Shown here: piece after piece, positions 50,401 through 63,202 of the stretch | Layout: each line of letters opens with the position of its first letter | Numbering within the stretch: position 1 is the first letter of the stretch | Source: Callaeas wilsoni | Taxonomy: Eukaryota > Chordata > Aves > Passeriformes > Callaeidae | Reading direction: 5' to 3' | Length of the DNA: 64,000 bases | Assembly (NCBI GenBank): GCA_013398955.1 | Contig: VWPU01009560.1 | Span: 44,127 to 108,126, forward strand | Notes under the pieces: generated by a model | What the model saw: the letters and a program-made list of their open reading frames with translations, nothing else | Databases searched by the model: none | What the model was told of the DNA's origin: nothing | Translations under genes and position numbers: made by a program

Positions 50401-51523
50401 CAGCGGTGATGTACCCAGTAAGAAAACGCATTGTCACATTGCCTAGAATGGCATACAAAAAGCAGAGGGGATCGGGGCAGGAATTTGGAGTATTTTTATG
50501 GTGCCAGTCTCCACACATGTTCTTGGCTTAGCCTCATGCTCCTTATTTTCCTCTAGATCAGCCCAAGAGCTACTCTTCAGATCTGTGATGCAAGTTTTAT
50601 TGTTTTCTTCTGTATACTGTTAAGTGGGAAGTGAAACAAAATGTCTTAAAAATGAATTGAGGAATAATACCATACATTTGTTAGAAGGACAGTTTTTGCT
50701 ACCATTGTTGTTTTTAAAAAACAACTTTTTCTACTTTGGCATCTAAATCAGGATTTCAACATCACAGCTGGAAAAGCAGCTGTCTTTTCTAACCAGGGCT
50801 GCCACAAACACAGCTCTCCCACTGTAGGATGTAGAGCCAACAGCTTGTTGAGAATGAAGCTTTAGTTGAAATATTGCAACTGTTTAGAAGGTGTTGCTGA
50901 AGGTGAGCAAAAACCTTATGAGTTATTCACATCAGTTTCACTGGTCTGACAAAGTATGTCATCCAGCCACAATGCAAGATCCTGCCTGTGATGTAATTAC
51001 ATTGGGGTTTTAACCAATGTGTTGTAATTTTCCCCATTCTTTATAGCAGATCACACTAATGAGAAAGAAAAATGTGAAGCAACAAAACTCATGAGAAGAC
51101 AATGCAACTCAGCAGTCATACTTGACACCTCAGTCATAAACGTGTTTCTGTCCTGAATAACAGTTCTACAGGTAAGGCACAGCTTTCTCTAAATGGCCTT
51201 CCCAGGAAGCAACAGTCATTTGACTGCACGATGGGTGTCACTTTACTGTAAAGGAAATATGTGGTTTCCAATAATAAAAAGAGAATAATTATCTATATGG
51301 TCCCTGTTAAATTAGAATCACATATTGCTTCTCTGCAAGAAAAATTACATTTGCTGCAGGTATGCACCAAAACTGTTAGCACCACGGGAGAGCAGCTTCC
51401 CAGAAGAACAGCGAAACACCTGCTCATTTAAGTACACCAAAAGTATGAAAACTCTCCATATTCACACACCTCTAAACCTTCAACACTAATCAGACAACCA
51501 CATTCCTTGTCCTGAACTCCAGA
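41425..51523. other. Non-coding tract
   Basis: About 10 kb without a supportable gene. Frames reach 120 codons at most (48,109-48,471, minus). Near 48,094-48,112, TCTTCAATGGGACTTCTT resembles a word common in old amniote repeats, but the flanks do not support an annotation. Sequence between 48,800 and 49,100 is especially AT-rich. Nothing else stands out. Confidence 0.55.
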
Positions 51524-51971
51524 TGATGCCTTTTTGGGACTACCAAAAAACAGAGGCCAGACAAAATTAAGGGAATAAAAGATGGTTATATTTATTGAAG
51601 GGCCTTTAGGTATATTTCAGGCAGACGAAGGCCCCCCCAGAGGCTGCACCAAAAAACAGATGACAGGTCACATGTATTCATACTTCTATAAGTTTGGTCC
51701 ATTTGCATATTGAGGGTTAATATTCCAATTACAGCTTCCGGTAATGAAGTAATTTACGCCAAGTTTGCTCCCCCCAGCGCACTTTTGTTTACATTTCTCC
51801 GGGCCTGAGACAGTGAGGTGTCCTTGATTCCCAGGCCTAGAGAGGAATTGTTGTGTCTGATCAAAATGGGAAAGCAGTAGCTAACAATATATGGAGTTTA
51901 GAGTTACACACTAAAGAGCTGCAGGATTACAAATGTATGAAAAATATAAAAGCTAAAATCCTAAGGCATCA
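51524..51971 (-). mobile_element. Solo LTR, class I (ERV1-like) endogenous retrovirus
   Basis: The element has retroviral TG...CA ends set in a longer inverted repeat: TGATGCCTT at 51,524 and AAGGCATCA ending at 51,971. It is 448 bases long. It is flanked by a 4-base direct repeat, CAGA (51,520-51,523 and 51,972-51,975), the target-duplication length typical of class I (gammaretrovirus-like) elements. Orientation is minus. The minus strand carries AATAAA (plus 51,591-51,596) about 70 bases before the 3' end, followed by a pyrimidine-rich U5-like stretch ending in GGTAGTCCC. Plus-strand words such as CAGAGGCCAGACAAAATTAA and TTTATTGAAGGGCCTTTAGG are ones I remember from a bird LTR family whose name I do not recall. 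There is no internal sequence on either side, so the provirus was lost by recombination between its two LTRs. Confidence 0.85.
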
Positions 51972-52850
51972 CAGAGAACACTCCAAAAAATAAAGTCACG
52001 TGATACTTAGACTTTACAGAGAAAAGATCTCAATGTTGTGCAAGAATACATCAGACAAAATTACCAAATCACTAAAGAGCCATTGATAGAGAGGTGAATA
52101 GAGTATATAAACAAGTGAAATTCTACAAAACCAGATGTAGCCATGCATCTGTAAAGATGTAGCCATAGTCATATTCTCTAAGGAACTGGGAGAACAATAT
52201 GATAGAGGTAGTTCATCTGGTATGTGTTTTCCACTCCTGATATCCAAGACTATACACTCAGAAGCTACTTTACAAGTATAACATTTATGCAGCTGAAGCA
52301 TGAGCAGAGGTGATTAGCATGGGAGCAGGGCCTCTCATTTTCTTCATGCAGAGCATAATACAAAGGGACTTTGATCTTTAGGGGGTTCTCTACCACAGTG
52401 CAAACTAATAATGATGTTAACACAACAATAATAATAGGTACAGATAGCAATGCTGATCCTTAAACATGTATCCATTATAAACACATAAATATTCAGTTGT
52501 CTACTGTAAGAGCACAGGTCATAGACTCTTCAGCTTCATTTCCCTCCTACACATCCAAAAGGATGCAGAAAAAAATATTGAAATATATTTATTAGTTGGT
52601 AAACGGTATCTTTTCAAATTGGCACAGCAGAAATTTGGGGAATCAGGCTGCTAATGTGTATCTGAGAATTTATATAATATTAGAAGCAAATAGAGTATTT
52701 GAGCTTTAAAAGAATCTCCAGAAATAACCAGAACAGCAGAGACTTTCTTTTAAAGCTGTGCAGGACAGGTTGTGAAAAATCTAAATTCCCTGCAATGTTT
52801 TGAAAAAGTTAGCATCTACCTACTGGGGGGGCTCAGATTATTATTCCATT

Positions 52851-52888
52851 GATTCTATATATTCTATATATATATTCTATATATATAA
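52851..52888. repeat. ATTCTATATA microsatellite-like tract
   Basis: Three imperfect copies of ATTCTATATA with expanding TA runs over 38 bases. Confidence 0.85.
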
Positions 52889-54708
52889 GGATAAATTACC
52901 AACCTATGGCCTCTAGGCCAGCTTCCAAAGGCCAGAATAACTACATTTTACTGTCCTGTCCTTTACTGAGGCCTTCAGTCAGAGGGAAAAGATGAATTGC
53001 AAGCTGTTAAATTGACAAAAAATGTGGCCAGAAGCTTGGTCTTAGCATTGCTTTTGCCCAAGGCCCTCTGGCCTCTACACCATTACAAACCAGGAACTAC
53101 ATCACTCCTAACTCGGGCACATCCCCACCACATGATGAACAGGTGATGTGAAAAGCCCTGTGATAAAAGTATGAGTGATTCTCAGCCTTGTTACAGGCAC
53201 TACTTGAACTCCTCATTCATTACCGAAACAATCATTTTCAGAAGAAAGGACTTGGATTTTAGTTTTCTAATAGATATGCCTCTTATTGAGTTAGAGGTTA
53301 GAGCATATATTTCTTCCTTAAAAATGGCACAATCTTCCAAACCAAAAGGCTAATATTGACACAAGGATGTGGAGTACATATTTATGGAGTAAACACAACT
53401 ATTATTTGTTGCCAGATCTAATGTACCAGAACATGGCTTTGGATATACATATCAACGGTCTAGCATTTTCTTGAAGTTGTGTGCAGTGCCTTTCTGTCAC
53501 AATGTTTCATCCATGGCATCCATGTTTCAGATGTATGCAGAGGAAGAGCATCCCTGCCTTGGCAAATAACACGGCAAGAACAGATGGGCTAAAAAAGACT
53601 CAGGGAGTAAAACATTCAGACGGTCATCAACAGTGACATTTTCTGCAGGCATCATAGCAAGAGAACAGGTAGATTGAATGTGGAGAAGGTAGTGGCCTGG
53701 TGAAAGAATTCAAGGATACTGAATAATACCAGTGGGGCTGCATAGAAGAAGCCAAGTACTTCTGTTATTTTCTGCTAAAAGGGAATCAGTTGAACTCCAA
53801 AGTGACTGAAAAGTGATGAGCTAGTGCTTTAGAGAGGGGTTGAAAACAGGGAGGTGGGGCTGTTTGCATAGTTTTGCTTGGCATGGTTTCATTGTTCACA
53901 AAAAACAATATTCCAAAACTCTTTCTGGGCAGTTAATAATTATTTTTCTCCCTTGGATTACAACAATCATAAATATCAACAACCCTTTCGGCTATGTTGG
54001 CCTGGAGCCCTGCTCAGGCTTTCCATGTCCCACTTGATGCATGTTGGAAGCCTCTCCCCTTAGAAATGCATTTGGGCTGGTGTCTTGAAGGGACATTTGA
54101 AACCTGCCTATGCTACTTTGCTTTTTTTCCTGTTCTTGTTGTCAGGCTCATCATGCTGAGTCATATCTGCATCTAGATCATAATGATTATCCTGAAATGT
54201 CAGCAGCTGCTCTTTTCACCCCCATATGGTGCCAGATTTAGGATGAGGTTTCCCTAATGCATAAACAATGACTATAATTGTGGTTTTTGACAACCAAGGT
54301 ATCGCAGAGATGTTATTCTGTTGTAAAAAACCTGCATTTCCACAGTGGTAATGAAGGGGTGGGTCATAATGACCCATATGTTTCTTTGTATTTCTCTCCA
54401 AAGAAAGCCTATGACATAAGTGAATCCCTGTCAGCATGGCTTTCGGCCATCAGATGTTGTTTGACAAGGGAAATATCTAAAAGCTTTAACAGCTAATAGC
54501 TTCCTAACTGTAAGAGCATTATTTTCCTAATTCCAGAGATGGTTGTTTGATAGACAAAAAACTGGCTTTAACCTCTATTCTCTTAATTTAGATGTAATTT
54601 CCTTGCAGTCCTCAGATAGTCTTATGCCTTAGTGTTGCTTAAAGTTACAAGCTCTCTTTAAAAGCCAGCTAAAAATAAGCTGAGGTATCAGAGAAATAAA
54701 AAAGAGAA

Positions 54709-54728
54709 CAAACAAACAAACAAAAAAA
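54709..54728. repeat. (AAAC)n simple repeat
   Basis: About five AACA/AAAC units followed by an A-rich extension to about 54,740. It could be the decayed tail of a retroposon, but no body is recognisable next to it. Confidence 0.8.
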
Positions 54729-57700
54729 CCAAAAACCCTAGCAGGACTTGACAAAAGAAATTAAAAAAAGAAAGCTCTATCTCTTCTTTCATTTATGGAT
54801 GTACATCAAAAGTATTTCCACTATCTATTATCTGTGGAGATAGTAGAACTGTCAGTGAGAGGGGAATTTAGTCCCAGCATGTCCATTCTGTATTTTAGTG
54901 CCAAATAAAGCAATACAGAGATAAATGAAAGATAAGCAAGTAGAAAATCCTGTAAGGGCAAAGACAGGGTGAACATGATGTACTATTGTTCAAGACTGGG
55001 AGAAGAGGCATTGATGCTGATGGAAGTAACCACCACCCTTCATCTGAGATAACAGAGCCAAGTAGTTCTTTGATGAGGTAATACAGGTTTCTGAGAAAAG
55101 GTAAAAGTACACCCTAAATCTTGAATAATGTAGGCAGATGGCACTGATGGTTATTGCTTTGGGTAAGGGTGTATTTGTGTGTATGCATGTACAAGAAAAC
55201 AAGGTAGCTGAAACAGAAAGAGAAATAAGGTCTAAACACAGCAGCTAAAAGGAAACTATCCGGGCATAAAGCCTAAAGGGAGAACTTACTGGGGGTACTG
55301 AACACAAAAAAATATGATGCTGTAAGCAAAGATAGTGTCTTTGGTGGTTTGATTGCATCTGCAGGCTGAGAAAGGGAAGTTGGCATGTTCTTTGTAAATA
55401 GGTGGAAATGAAGCCAAGAAAGGGCCTGACTCCATCAATGGTTTAGCTTCCTAACCAGAACAAGCTCTGATGTGTGACCATCTGTGTCAAAGGAAGAAAT
55501 ATTATAGATAACAAAGGAGACTACAGACAAACCTATGGTGTCCTGAGAAAGCTAAGAATGTTGTAATGAATTAAATCTTCCTGTAATGAATCAAAAGTCA
55601 CATGTACAGAAATTATTGTAAATGCAAAGTGCTTTAACAGATAGAAACACTGACAGTTTTTAACTAAAACAAACTCCTCCGAAGCTTAAACGAGCCCTCA
55701 AAAACTAGACTGAGAAGATGCAGGATGAGAGGTTCAGGTTCAGTGAGACAAAAGTGGGAGGCAAGACCCAGGGCAGTGTTCTGTGAGAACAAAGTCCCTC
55801 CAGGCTCACTATATAGGTGCTTAGGCCTCATACTCAAAGCTGGCTTAGACAGCTAAGCCCTAATTAGGTGCTTAAGGTCCCATCCACTCCTTCCCCTGAA
55901 ATAATCAATGAGACCAGATGTTATGTACCAAATGGTACATAAAATGGCAGAGAGTGGTCTACCATTTTGCTGTTTTCAACCCTGCCTACACCAGCCTTCC
56001 TGCTGAAGCCAGCAGAGATGAAAATCAGTTGGAGGGATGAGCACAGAAATTATCCCTGCAGTAACCTGAAGTGTACCTGCTCTGCTCTTCTGTGGCACCA
56101 AGCAGTACACATCACCCTCCTAAACAGCAGTTAATTTGGATCTCTAGCACTAAAACTGTACTGCATTTCCACAGCTGTAACTGAGAAACAAAATTGGTCT
56201 AATTGGAAGCTATTCTGATCCTTCACAAACTAGGCATAGAAGAAAATTTTTAGGACGGCAAACCTCCACTCACAGCTGAAATTTATACACATCTTTACTT
56301 TCCCTCTGGGCATTGTTTCATCCACTTGGATAATATCTATCTCCTTAGATTTAGCTGTCTAAGAATTTGGCATGTAGGATAAAGCAGCTATCTATGCCTC
56401 CTTTTTAGTTATGGAGGTAGATGTTCACTTCCAGAAACATATCACCATAACCTAACAGAGAATTTAAAGTTAGATATCTCTGAAAAATATTACAGGATGT
56501 CTGTACTGTTGATTGAAGTGGGAACCTAGACAGCTAGTCAGCCTGGACACACTACTTTGGGACAGTAACAGACAAGGCCTACACAAGTTTTTGTGTACTG
56601 GGCCATGATATACTTCAGAATCTTTCTCAAGGGCATCTGTGGTTACTTGTGCAACCTTTCTTGGGTGTATCAAAAAAGACACTGTCAAATGGAGCAAGCT
56701 CATGAGAATAGGAGCTCCAACAAGAGCTCTCAGAGAAGAGAGCCATTAGACAGGCTGCTTGGGTGGGTATGAGGAACAAACCTCACATGGCTTCTTTGCA
56801 TGAAGGAGCACTACTTGTCATTCAGTATTCCTCTCATAAAAAGTTGTGTGCGGTGGGAAGAAACAAGAGCACTTGTGTTGTCTCAAAAAGGTGTGGCTTG
56901 TTCAGGTTAGACTTCAGAGCCACAGTTGTCTGAATGAGGACTAGTAAGAGATGAGAGCATTTTGATCTGTCTGCCACTCTGTAAGGGATAATAGGCAGTT
57001 GTTTTATTATTCCTTCAGTGTAATGTACAAGGATGATTTGTAATGAGGCAGAATCTAGGATAAATAGCTCTTGCTATAATACTTTGCCTTCAGATATCTC
57101 AAGAGCTAATCTGCGGTGGGTATGCTTGCTGTAAATCAGAGGCTATGTCTTTGCATTTGGAAGTCACTATTATTATGTTAAAGGGTGTATCCTTTCATAG
57201 TTCAAGTATGGCATTTGGAAAGAAGTAATTTCACCTCAGAGTGGAAGCTTCCCTGGGGCACAGATCTTCAACAGTGAAATTTTGTGTGTGTACTTTGACA
57301 AACGCATGCCCAGTGGGCATGTGCCAAATTATGCCTTTGAAGCCATGGAAGCCTTGCTGTGGGAACCTAGAACTTTGAAGAATTTCTCAAGGGAGAGGAA
57401 GCAAAGCCAGCTGGACTCATTTTCTATAGACAGAAATTTAATTGCTAGCTAGCAGCTACTACATTAGAAAAGAAATCATCTCAGAGACCTGGAACATACT
57501 GGTGTGAATCCACGTTAGAGGAGCTGAGAGACAGCTTGACTGTGACCCATCCAGATCCCTCTCTCTGCACCTTCTTTCAAACTTTAGTATTTACTGTCAT
57601 GGTAAAATGTGATCATAATTATAAGAACCAACATATCATTGTCATTACTCAGCACCTAAGAACAAACAGTAAATACTCTGCTTTTGAGTGCAAACCAGCT

Positions 57701-58069
57701 AACCAAAGAACAATTTCTTTGGAACTAGTACATATCAGTTCAGCAGACTTACAGACATGAAATTAACTTGATACAATAAAATTTATGTACAGCCTTTTCT
57801 GCAAGAAGTGGTTTATTTTCACAACCCAGTGACTTCATCCTTCTTATTCTCTGAGACATAACCTTGCAGCTCTTGAGGAGCAGGTTCCTCTTTGTGGTAG
57901 CAGATACCTGTCCTGATCTGTGAGCTCTTTTTTAACTTCATCCTTCTTCAGTGCTCTCAAGTAGGTCCTATGTCATCCTTAACTTACACAAATGCACATT
58001 ATTTTTCCTGACCAACAAAAGACAAAACTGCTGTAAAATATTGCCCCAAGAATGGGAAGTGTACATGTT

Positions 58070-58089
58070 TGTGTGTGTGTGTGTGTGTG
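58070..58089. repeat. (TG)10 microsatellite
   Basis: Ten uninterrupted TG units. Confidence 0.95.
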
Positions 58090-58798
58090 GTGTAAAATGG
58101 TAATTCATACGTTACTGTACTATTAAGATAATGTTTCTCTACCAAAATAATTACTTTATAAATAAAGCACTTCAGATAATAATTAAAAAGCTTACTGAGG
58201 CAAATTACCTAGTGAAAGGAGGCTCAGGATATACCTTTATCACTACTCTGAGGTTAGTGCTAATTGGCAGACAACAAAGCTTAAGAATTCAGAGGTTGAT
58301 TGTTGCCTCCTGCTTTTCTCCACTGACAGGTGAGCACACCTCGCCCTCTGTTACTCTTGTGATTTATTTGCACTTGTGTGCAGACCTCTGATAAGAACGG
58401 TCCATCACTATGTTGCACTCTGTACCAACATGAAGTGAGAACATTTCCAGTATACAATTTACGGTCTAGACAGAGAAAGAAGAGGGAGGTAAAAGCTCCT
58501 CTCTTTTTACATGAGGAACAAATACTCTGATTCATAGAGACATTTAGGTGCTTTGCTGATTGGGATCTAATAAGTCAGACCCAGAACGACATTGAAATAT
58601 CTTCAAGCACCAGTTGATCTGCTTGGTCCATGCAGGTCCTGTTACTCCACAGTAATGGCAAAGTAACCAGACCTGTTTCACTACAGATTAAATCAGCACC
58701 GCCACTGTATGCCCAACATTGCTACCAAAAAACTATTTCTCCAGTGACATGTACTGGGGAACTGGTGAAGATTAAAAACAATTCAGAAAAAAAGTAAA

Positions 58799-58815
58799 GC
58801 AAAACAAAACAAAAA
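58799..58815. repeat. (AAAAC)n short repeat
   Basis: Three imperfect CAAAA units within an A-rich stretch beginning near 58,788. Confidence 0.7.
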
Positions 58816-59029
58816 CCTCACAAATTTTAAACCAGATTAGTTGCCTTCTCAGGGATACAATCTCATAGCAGCAGAGCTGGATGCACTGATTTAATTTGCT
58901 CATATAACTGCACTTTGGGTCACATCAGCCTATTTGCTCTGGGTGAAAGTGCACACAAGGACAGTCACTGCTGTTCAACTGAGACACAATAGCTTGTTAA
59001 ATTGTTATAAACTGATCATAAGTCTGAGT

Positions 59030-59125
59030 CCCAAATGTCTTACCCGAGGTCACCCAGCAGTTTGAGACACACCCAGCAACAGAACATCCCCAGAGTCCAG
59101 CCTAGTGTCAAATACAATGGCACTT
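59030..59125 (-). mobile_element. MIR-type SINE fossil
   Basis: On the plus strand TCTTACCCGAGGTCACCCAG, then AACAGAACATCCCCAGAGTC and CAGCCTAGTGTC, follow the antisense of an amniote MIR-like SINE: 'cttgcccaaggtcacacag', 'agagccgggaattgaaccc', 'agtcccaggctagtg'. This is the tRNA-related 5' half of the SINE. The downstream part is lost or too diverged. It is consistent in age and orientation with an ancient insertion. Confidence 0.5.
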
Positions 59126-59742
59126 TTCCTCTCTAATTGCAACCAATTGTCACTGTCTTCTGGTGGGTGTAACCAGGAGAAAATGGACATGGGAATGAAG
59201 TAGGACTGTCCAGTGAGACCTTCCAGTTTCAGCTGAAGCATGTTGGCAAGACTTCATCAGTAGAACTCCATGGTTTCACCAGGTCATGTTTCTCCATAGG
59301 CAACAGGTGATTAGATACTGTTGAGTAACTCAGAGAAAAGTTCTTGTGATATGTGTAGGTGTTGTGCTGGACAATATGTTTCAGGGAGAGTGGGCATCAT
59401 CTGCAGAAATAAAAAGCATTTTTGAAGCTAGAGAAGCCTGGTCAATTCACTGCCTTCCTTTCCTGTGCACCAGAGCAGTGGAGTGTTGTGGTTAGTGCTA
59501 CTCAGTGCATAATACATGAGCACCACATCGATCTGAAGAGCAACTAGCACGGGAGATATAAAAATGAAATAGTGGGGCAGAGGGATCCAGTGCTGGAGGA
59601 ACAGTGCCTTCCACAAGGCATGTAAACTCCAATTAACAGACAAAGAGCTCTGTTCTTTGGCTCTGTTTAACTCCTCCCCTCTTGCTTCTCTTCCCTTTAA
59701 GTGTACTCCTTTTCCCCCTCCAGTTCACAGTAGCATAGACAG
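59126..59742. other. Non-coding tract
   Basis: No gene and no nameable repeat between the SINE fossil and the palindromic repeat. Two minus-strand frames of 63-71 codons have no motif. Confidence 0.6.
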
Positions 59743-59809
59743 GACCTGACGAAAGCCCAAGCAAACATATGGCAACACTCCCATTGACTTCAATGGGCTT
59801 TGTAACAAG
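59743..59809. repeat. Palindromic amniote repeat
   Basis: The core CCCATTGA-CT-TCAATGGG (59,780-59,797) is a perfect inverted repeat. Beyond it, GACCTGACGAAAGCCCA on the left and TGGGCTTTGTAACAAGC on the right are decayed inverted arms. This is the 'cccattgacttcaatgggctttggatcaggccc' type word that I recall as abundant in bird, turtle and crocodile genomes. It is probably a small non-autonomous palindromic transposon. I cannot name it. The boundaries are those of the visible arms. Confidence 0.5.
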
Positions 59810-62800
59810 CAAAGACATAAGAAAATAGGTGATTAATTTTTCCTTTCCAAATGACAAGATCCTCCTCCCAGATAAACAATCCATGTAGTAACCATAAGTG
59901 CTTTACATTGTGCAGTGCAATGGGCATAATTAATTCAACCCTCTAAACCACTAGTAGCAGTTGGTCTTTCTAATGCTTGGAAAATTATTTTAAATAGACT
60001 TCATAGCTACAGAATAGGATTTTTTTAGATTGTAAGTAACTAGAGTCCAATATCAGCAGTTGTTAGCAGCATGTCTGTGCTGACTTTAAAAAAGATAGTC
60101 AATTCATACATATAGAAGAATGGGGCCCAAACCAGCATTTGCTGAACAGTCAAAATCATTTTGAGATCCATGAGCTGTTCTCTCAAAGCTGTAAATGTAG
60201 GGTCAACCCTGCTGTTGCTCTTTGGCCAATTATCTAGACATAATCTTGATTAATTACTCACCTGGCTCTTTGGATTCAAGCAGACAAATCTCCAACTATT
60301 TTTCCTACTCTACAACCAAACACAAAAAAAATCCTTCCTTTCTACCTCTTGATTCACTGAACTGAGGACTTTACTGGAAAAAGCAAAAATCCCAGGTATA
60401 TTTTAAAAGTTCTTTTCTTTTCCCTCGTTGCTGCCTGCATGTTCATCTGCTTAACAAAAGGCTATGATACTGGGCAGGGGGGAGGGGAAGGAATCCACTT
60501 CTAATTTAGCGTCCTAGCATGCTCTGGATATCTCAAATATCTTTGTTCTGAAAAGCTGTACATTTTTTTGGCAACATTTGGACAAAAACGTTCCAACTGT
60601 ATTGAAGTTCAGGTCATATGCAAATTCTCATATTCAAAATGGTGTACGCAACACCATCTTTCTAATCCTACCACTAAAATATGATTTGTGGCTGTTCTTC
60701 AGAACGTCTGCCTGATTAAGCATCCTTGGGAAAAAAGCATGGGATTGTAATAAAGAATCATAAAAACGTTTCTTTTAATCAGTAATTAAGTAGCAATTAA
60801 GCATAATTATTACAATTTGTATCTAATTTATAATATCGGTAGAATGAACAGATGTAATTCATCTTCCAGTAGTCAACAGTGCTTGGCTTAAGCAAAGCCA
60901 ACTCATACTTCCCTTCACATTTGCAACACAAAAAGGACACTATGGATGGTGAGCAAATGTGTCTTCCCAAGGGGTGGGAATATTCAGCAGTGGAGTAGGA
61001 ACTGCTCAGCCATCTGAAAGCCTGTGAAAATACCCGTACAGACAGCATAAGGTTTTCCTACTGTCTTCAGCAGATGATAAAAATCTTCAGGTTTTTAACC
61101 TCATGAGGAGCTCTCACTTTTGTGTAGCTGGTACAGTAACTGTTCAGTGTCACAACCAACTATTGCAAAACATAACCATAGGCGTGCTTTTTTTTATATG
61201 AAATATTATTGAGATTGGTCAAGTTTTTTACATGGAGTGGTTAGGGGCAGTTCTTCACTAGCAACCTAGGAAAAATTACACAGTTTACTGAGTAACTCAG
61301 AGAGAAAAAAAAAGTCTTCATTACAAACTCTAGGTTAATTTTCCTTAACCCCACAGATTTTAAATGCTTAAGAAACACGTGCGTGATCTTGGACTGTCTG
61401 GAAACAGCCAATCTGACTACTTTCTGTCAGGATGCTACTATGAATTTTTCTTTGTTGTCTGACCTTGCTTAAGGTTCATCTGAGACAAACTTGACTTGAT
61501 GGTAAAACATCAGTCTTCACATGTAGCTGATTACCTCGGAGCTGTGTTCAGAAAGTTAAGTGAAGGGGGGGCCATTAAAGCACCTCAGCGAGTTCTCTGG
61601 AATCACTCAATATAGAACAGATACATTTATAGCCCAGAAGCTTTACCATTTGTGTAACAGTAGCAAATTCATACAACAGCCCTCTGCCAAGGTAACCTTC
61701 TGAATCTGCTTCAACGGGAAGTAAAAAAGCTGTCTATTTGATGGATCTGGAATGCTCTTCAAGCTTAGAAGTCTGAATGTATACGCCCTGTCCTTACTCT
61801 GACCATACCTGGCTAAGAGTTGATCCCCTAAGCACTTCAGCTGCTTGGAGGATTCCCCAAGGAAGGTGCAAAGAAGCCCAGAAGGAGCTGGAATAAACTA
61901 GTATACTGGTATTGAATCTGACCAGCCTGAATCTAGAATTATTCAGCATTTGAAAATGCAAAAGAACTTGTTGAGAAATTAAAATCTAGTTAGCTCAAGC
62001 CGGTGTTACTTTGGAGAACCAAATCAGGTCTGTGGTTTTCTCAGTGATAGAGGTCTCACACAGTTTGTGGATCTGTAAAATGCAGAGTTAATGCATTCCT
62101 AAGCCCTTAATTAACAATGTGAGTCTGCTAAAAAGATTCTTATAGCAAAAACTTTATGGTTTTAAACTGAAGTTAATGGTTTACTGATGGAATATACCAT
62201 TAAGGCCTAGCCATTTGAAAGTGTTAATAAGGAGACAGATGCATATTCAAATCTTTATCTCTTTAATGTTCCAAAACCTAATCTCTTAAATGAGTGTAAT
62301 CAGAAAAGTGGCATTCTAATTCTCTTTTGGGGAAGAGAAGGCGCCAGAGATCAAGTGATAACCGGGCTGTGAGTTAAAGCCATTCTCATGAAACTTTGGC
62401 TGTGTTTGAACCCAGATTGGAGAGGGTTTTTTAGGTACTGTGTCTGCTAGAATTCAAAGAGAAGACAAACTTCTGCTTTCAGGGCATAAAACCAAACTAG
62501 AGACAACCTTCATTTTTAAAAAAGAAAAAAAAAAAAGCAACAAAAAAAAGCCAAACAAAAACAAAACAACAAAAAGCCAACTCTATAAAAATGCCAGGCT
62601 TGCTGGTTTTGCTTTGGTTTACACAAAGATCTTTCTCACACACCTATACCTTGAAGCCAAAAGAACAATAAGGTTGTGAAGTTAGTCACTCAAAGGTAGA
62701 AAGTGCCAGACATGAGGTTACATATGCAACCCAAATTCAGCTCCTTAGGTGAACTCATGATTAGACATGCTTTGATCACATGGCCACATACATTTTTTCC

Positions 62801-63202
62801 ACAAGACAAAGACAGTGTAAGCCTGATGACTTAGAGGAGCAAAGCGCAGTATTATGCACTGCATTGGACTGTTCTGACGAAAGAGAATTACCAGGTCTGT
62901 ATGGCAAGAAATGGGCTGAGAGACCCAGCTCTGCCCAGGGCACTGGAGGTGGGAGGCTGTGAAATGCCCAGCTCTCATGTCACCATGTCCCCTCCCGTGC
63001 CAGTAAGCCCCGGCAAAGACACATGAGGAGAAATGGAGCAAGCGAGGCAGCAGGCTGGGCCTGCAGCAGCATGGCCTGCTGCACGCCACCAAGGAAATTG
63101 CTGTGAAAAGGGGCAGGCTGCAGCCAAAGCTGTTCGCTAGTCTATGACCCATTTTGTTTTCTGTCACAATCTGGTTCACATTACAAGTACACTACTGGCA
63201 AA
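59810..63202. other. Non-coding tract
   Basis: No gene is supported. A G-rich run (GGGCAGGGGGGAGGGG, about 60,474-60,489) and an A-rich tract (62,517-62,578) are the only simple features. A 144-codon minus-strand frame (62,745-63,179) overlaps a moderately GC-rich stretch at 62,870-63,130 and shows no recognisable domain. Confidence 0.55.
62517..62578. repeat. A-rich low-complexity tract
   Basis: About 60 bases of A runs broken by single C, G or GCC. It resembles a mutated poly(A) tail. I see no retroposon body on its left that I can name. Confidence 0.75.

Larger units (their letters stand above)
51972..59029. other. Non-coding tract with simple repeats
   Basis: No gene is supported. It contains an AT microsatellite (52,851-52,888), an AAAC run (54,709-54,728), a TG repeat (58,070-58,089) and an AAAAC run (58,799-58,815). 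A 12-base word AGATGTAGCCAT occurs twice, 22 bases apart (52,133 and 52,155). Around 55,805-55,885, AGGTGCTTAGGCC and TTAGGTGCTTAAGG recall a palindromic amniote repeat but too loosely to call. Confidence 0.55.

Noticed and set aside
55805..55885. AGGTGCTTAGG and TTAGGTGCTTAAGG words resembling a palindromic amniote repeat
   Set aside because: Only short words match and the order is uncertain; too weak to annotate.
62745..63179. 144-codon minus-strand frame with Cys-rich stretch
   Set aside because: The cysteines have no regular spacing, no signal peptide precedes them and no family is recognised.
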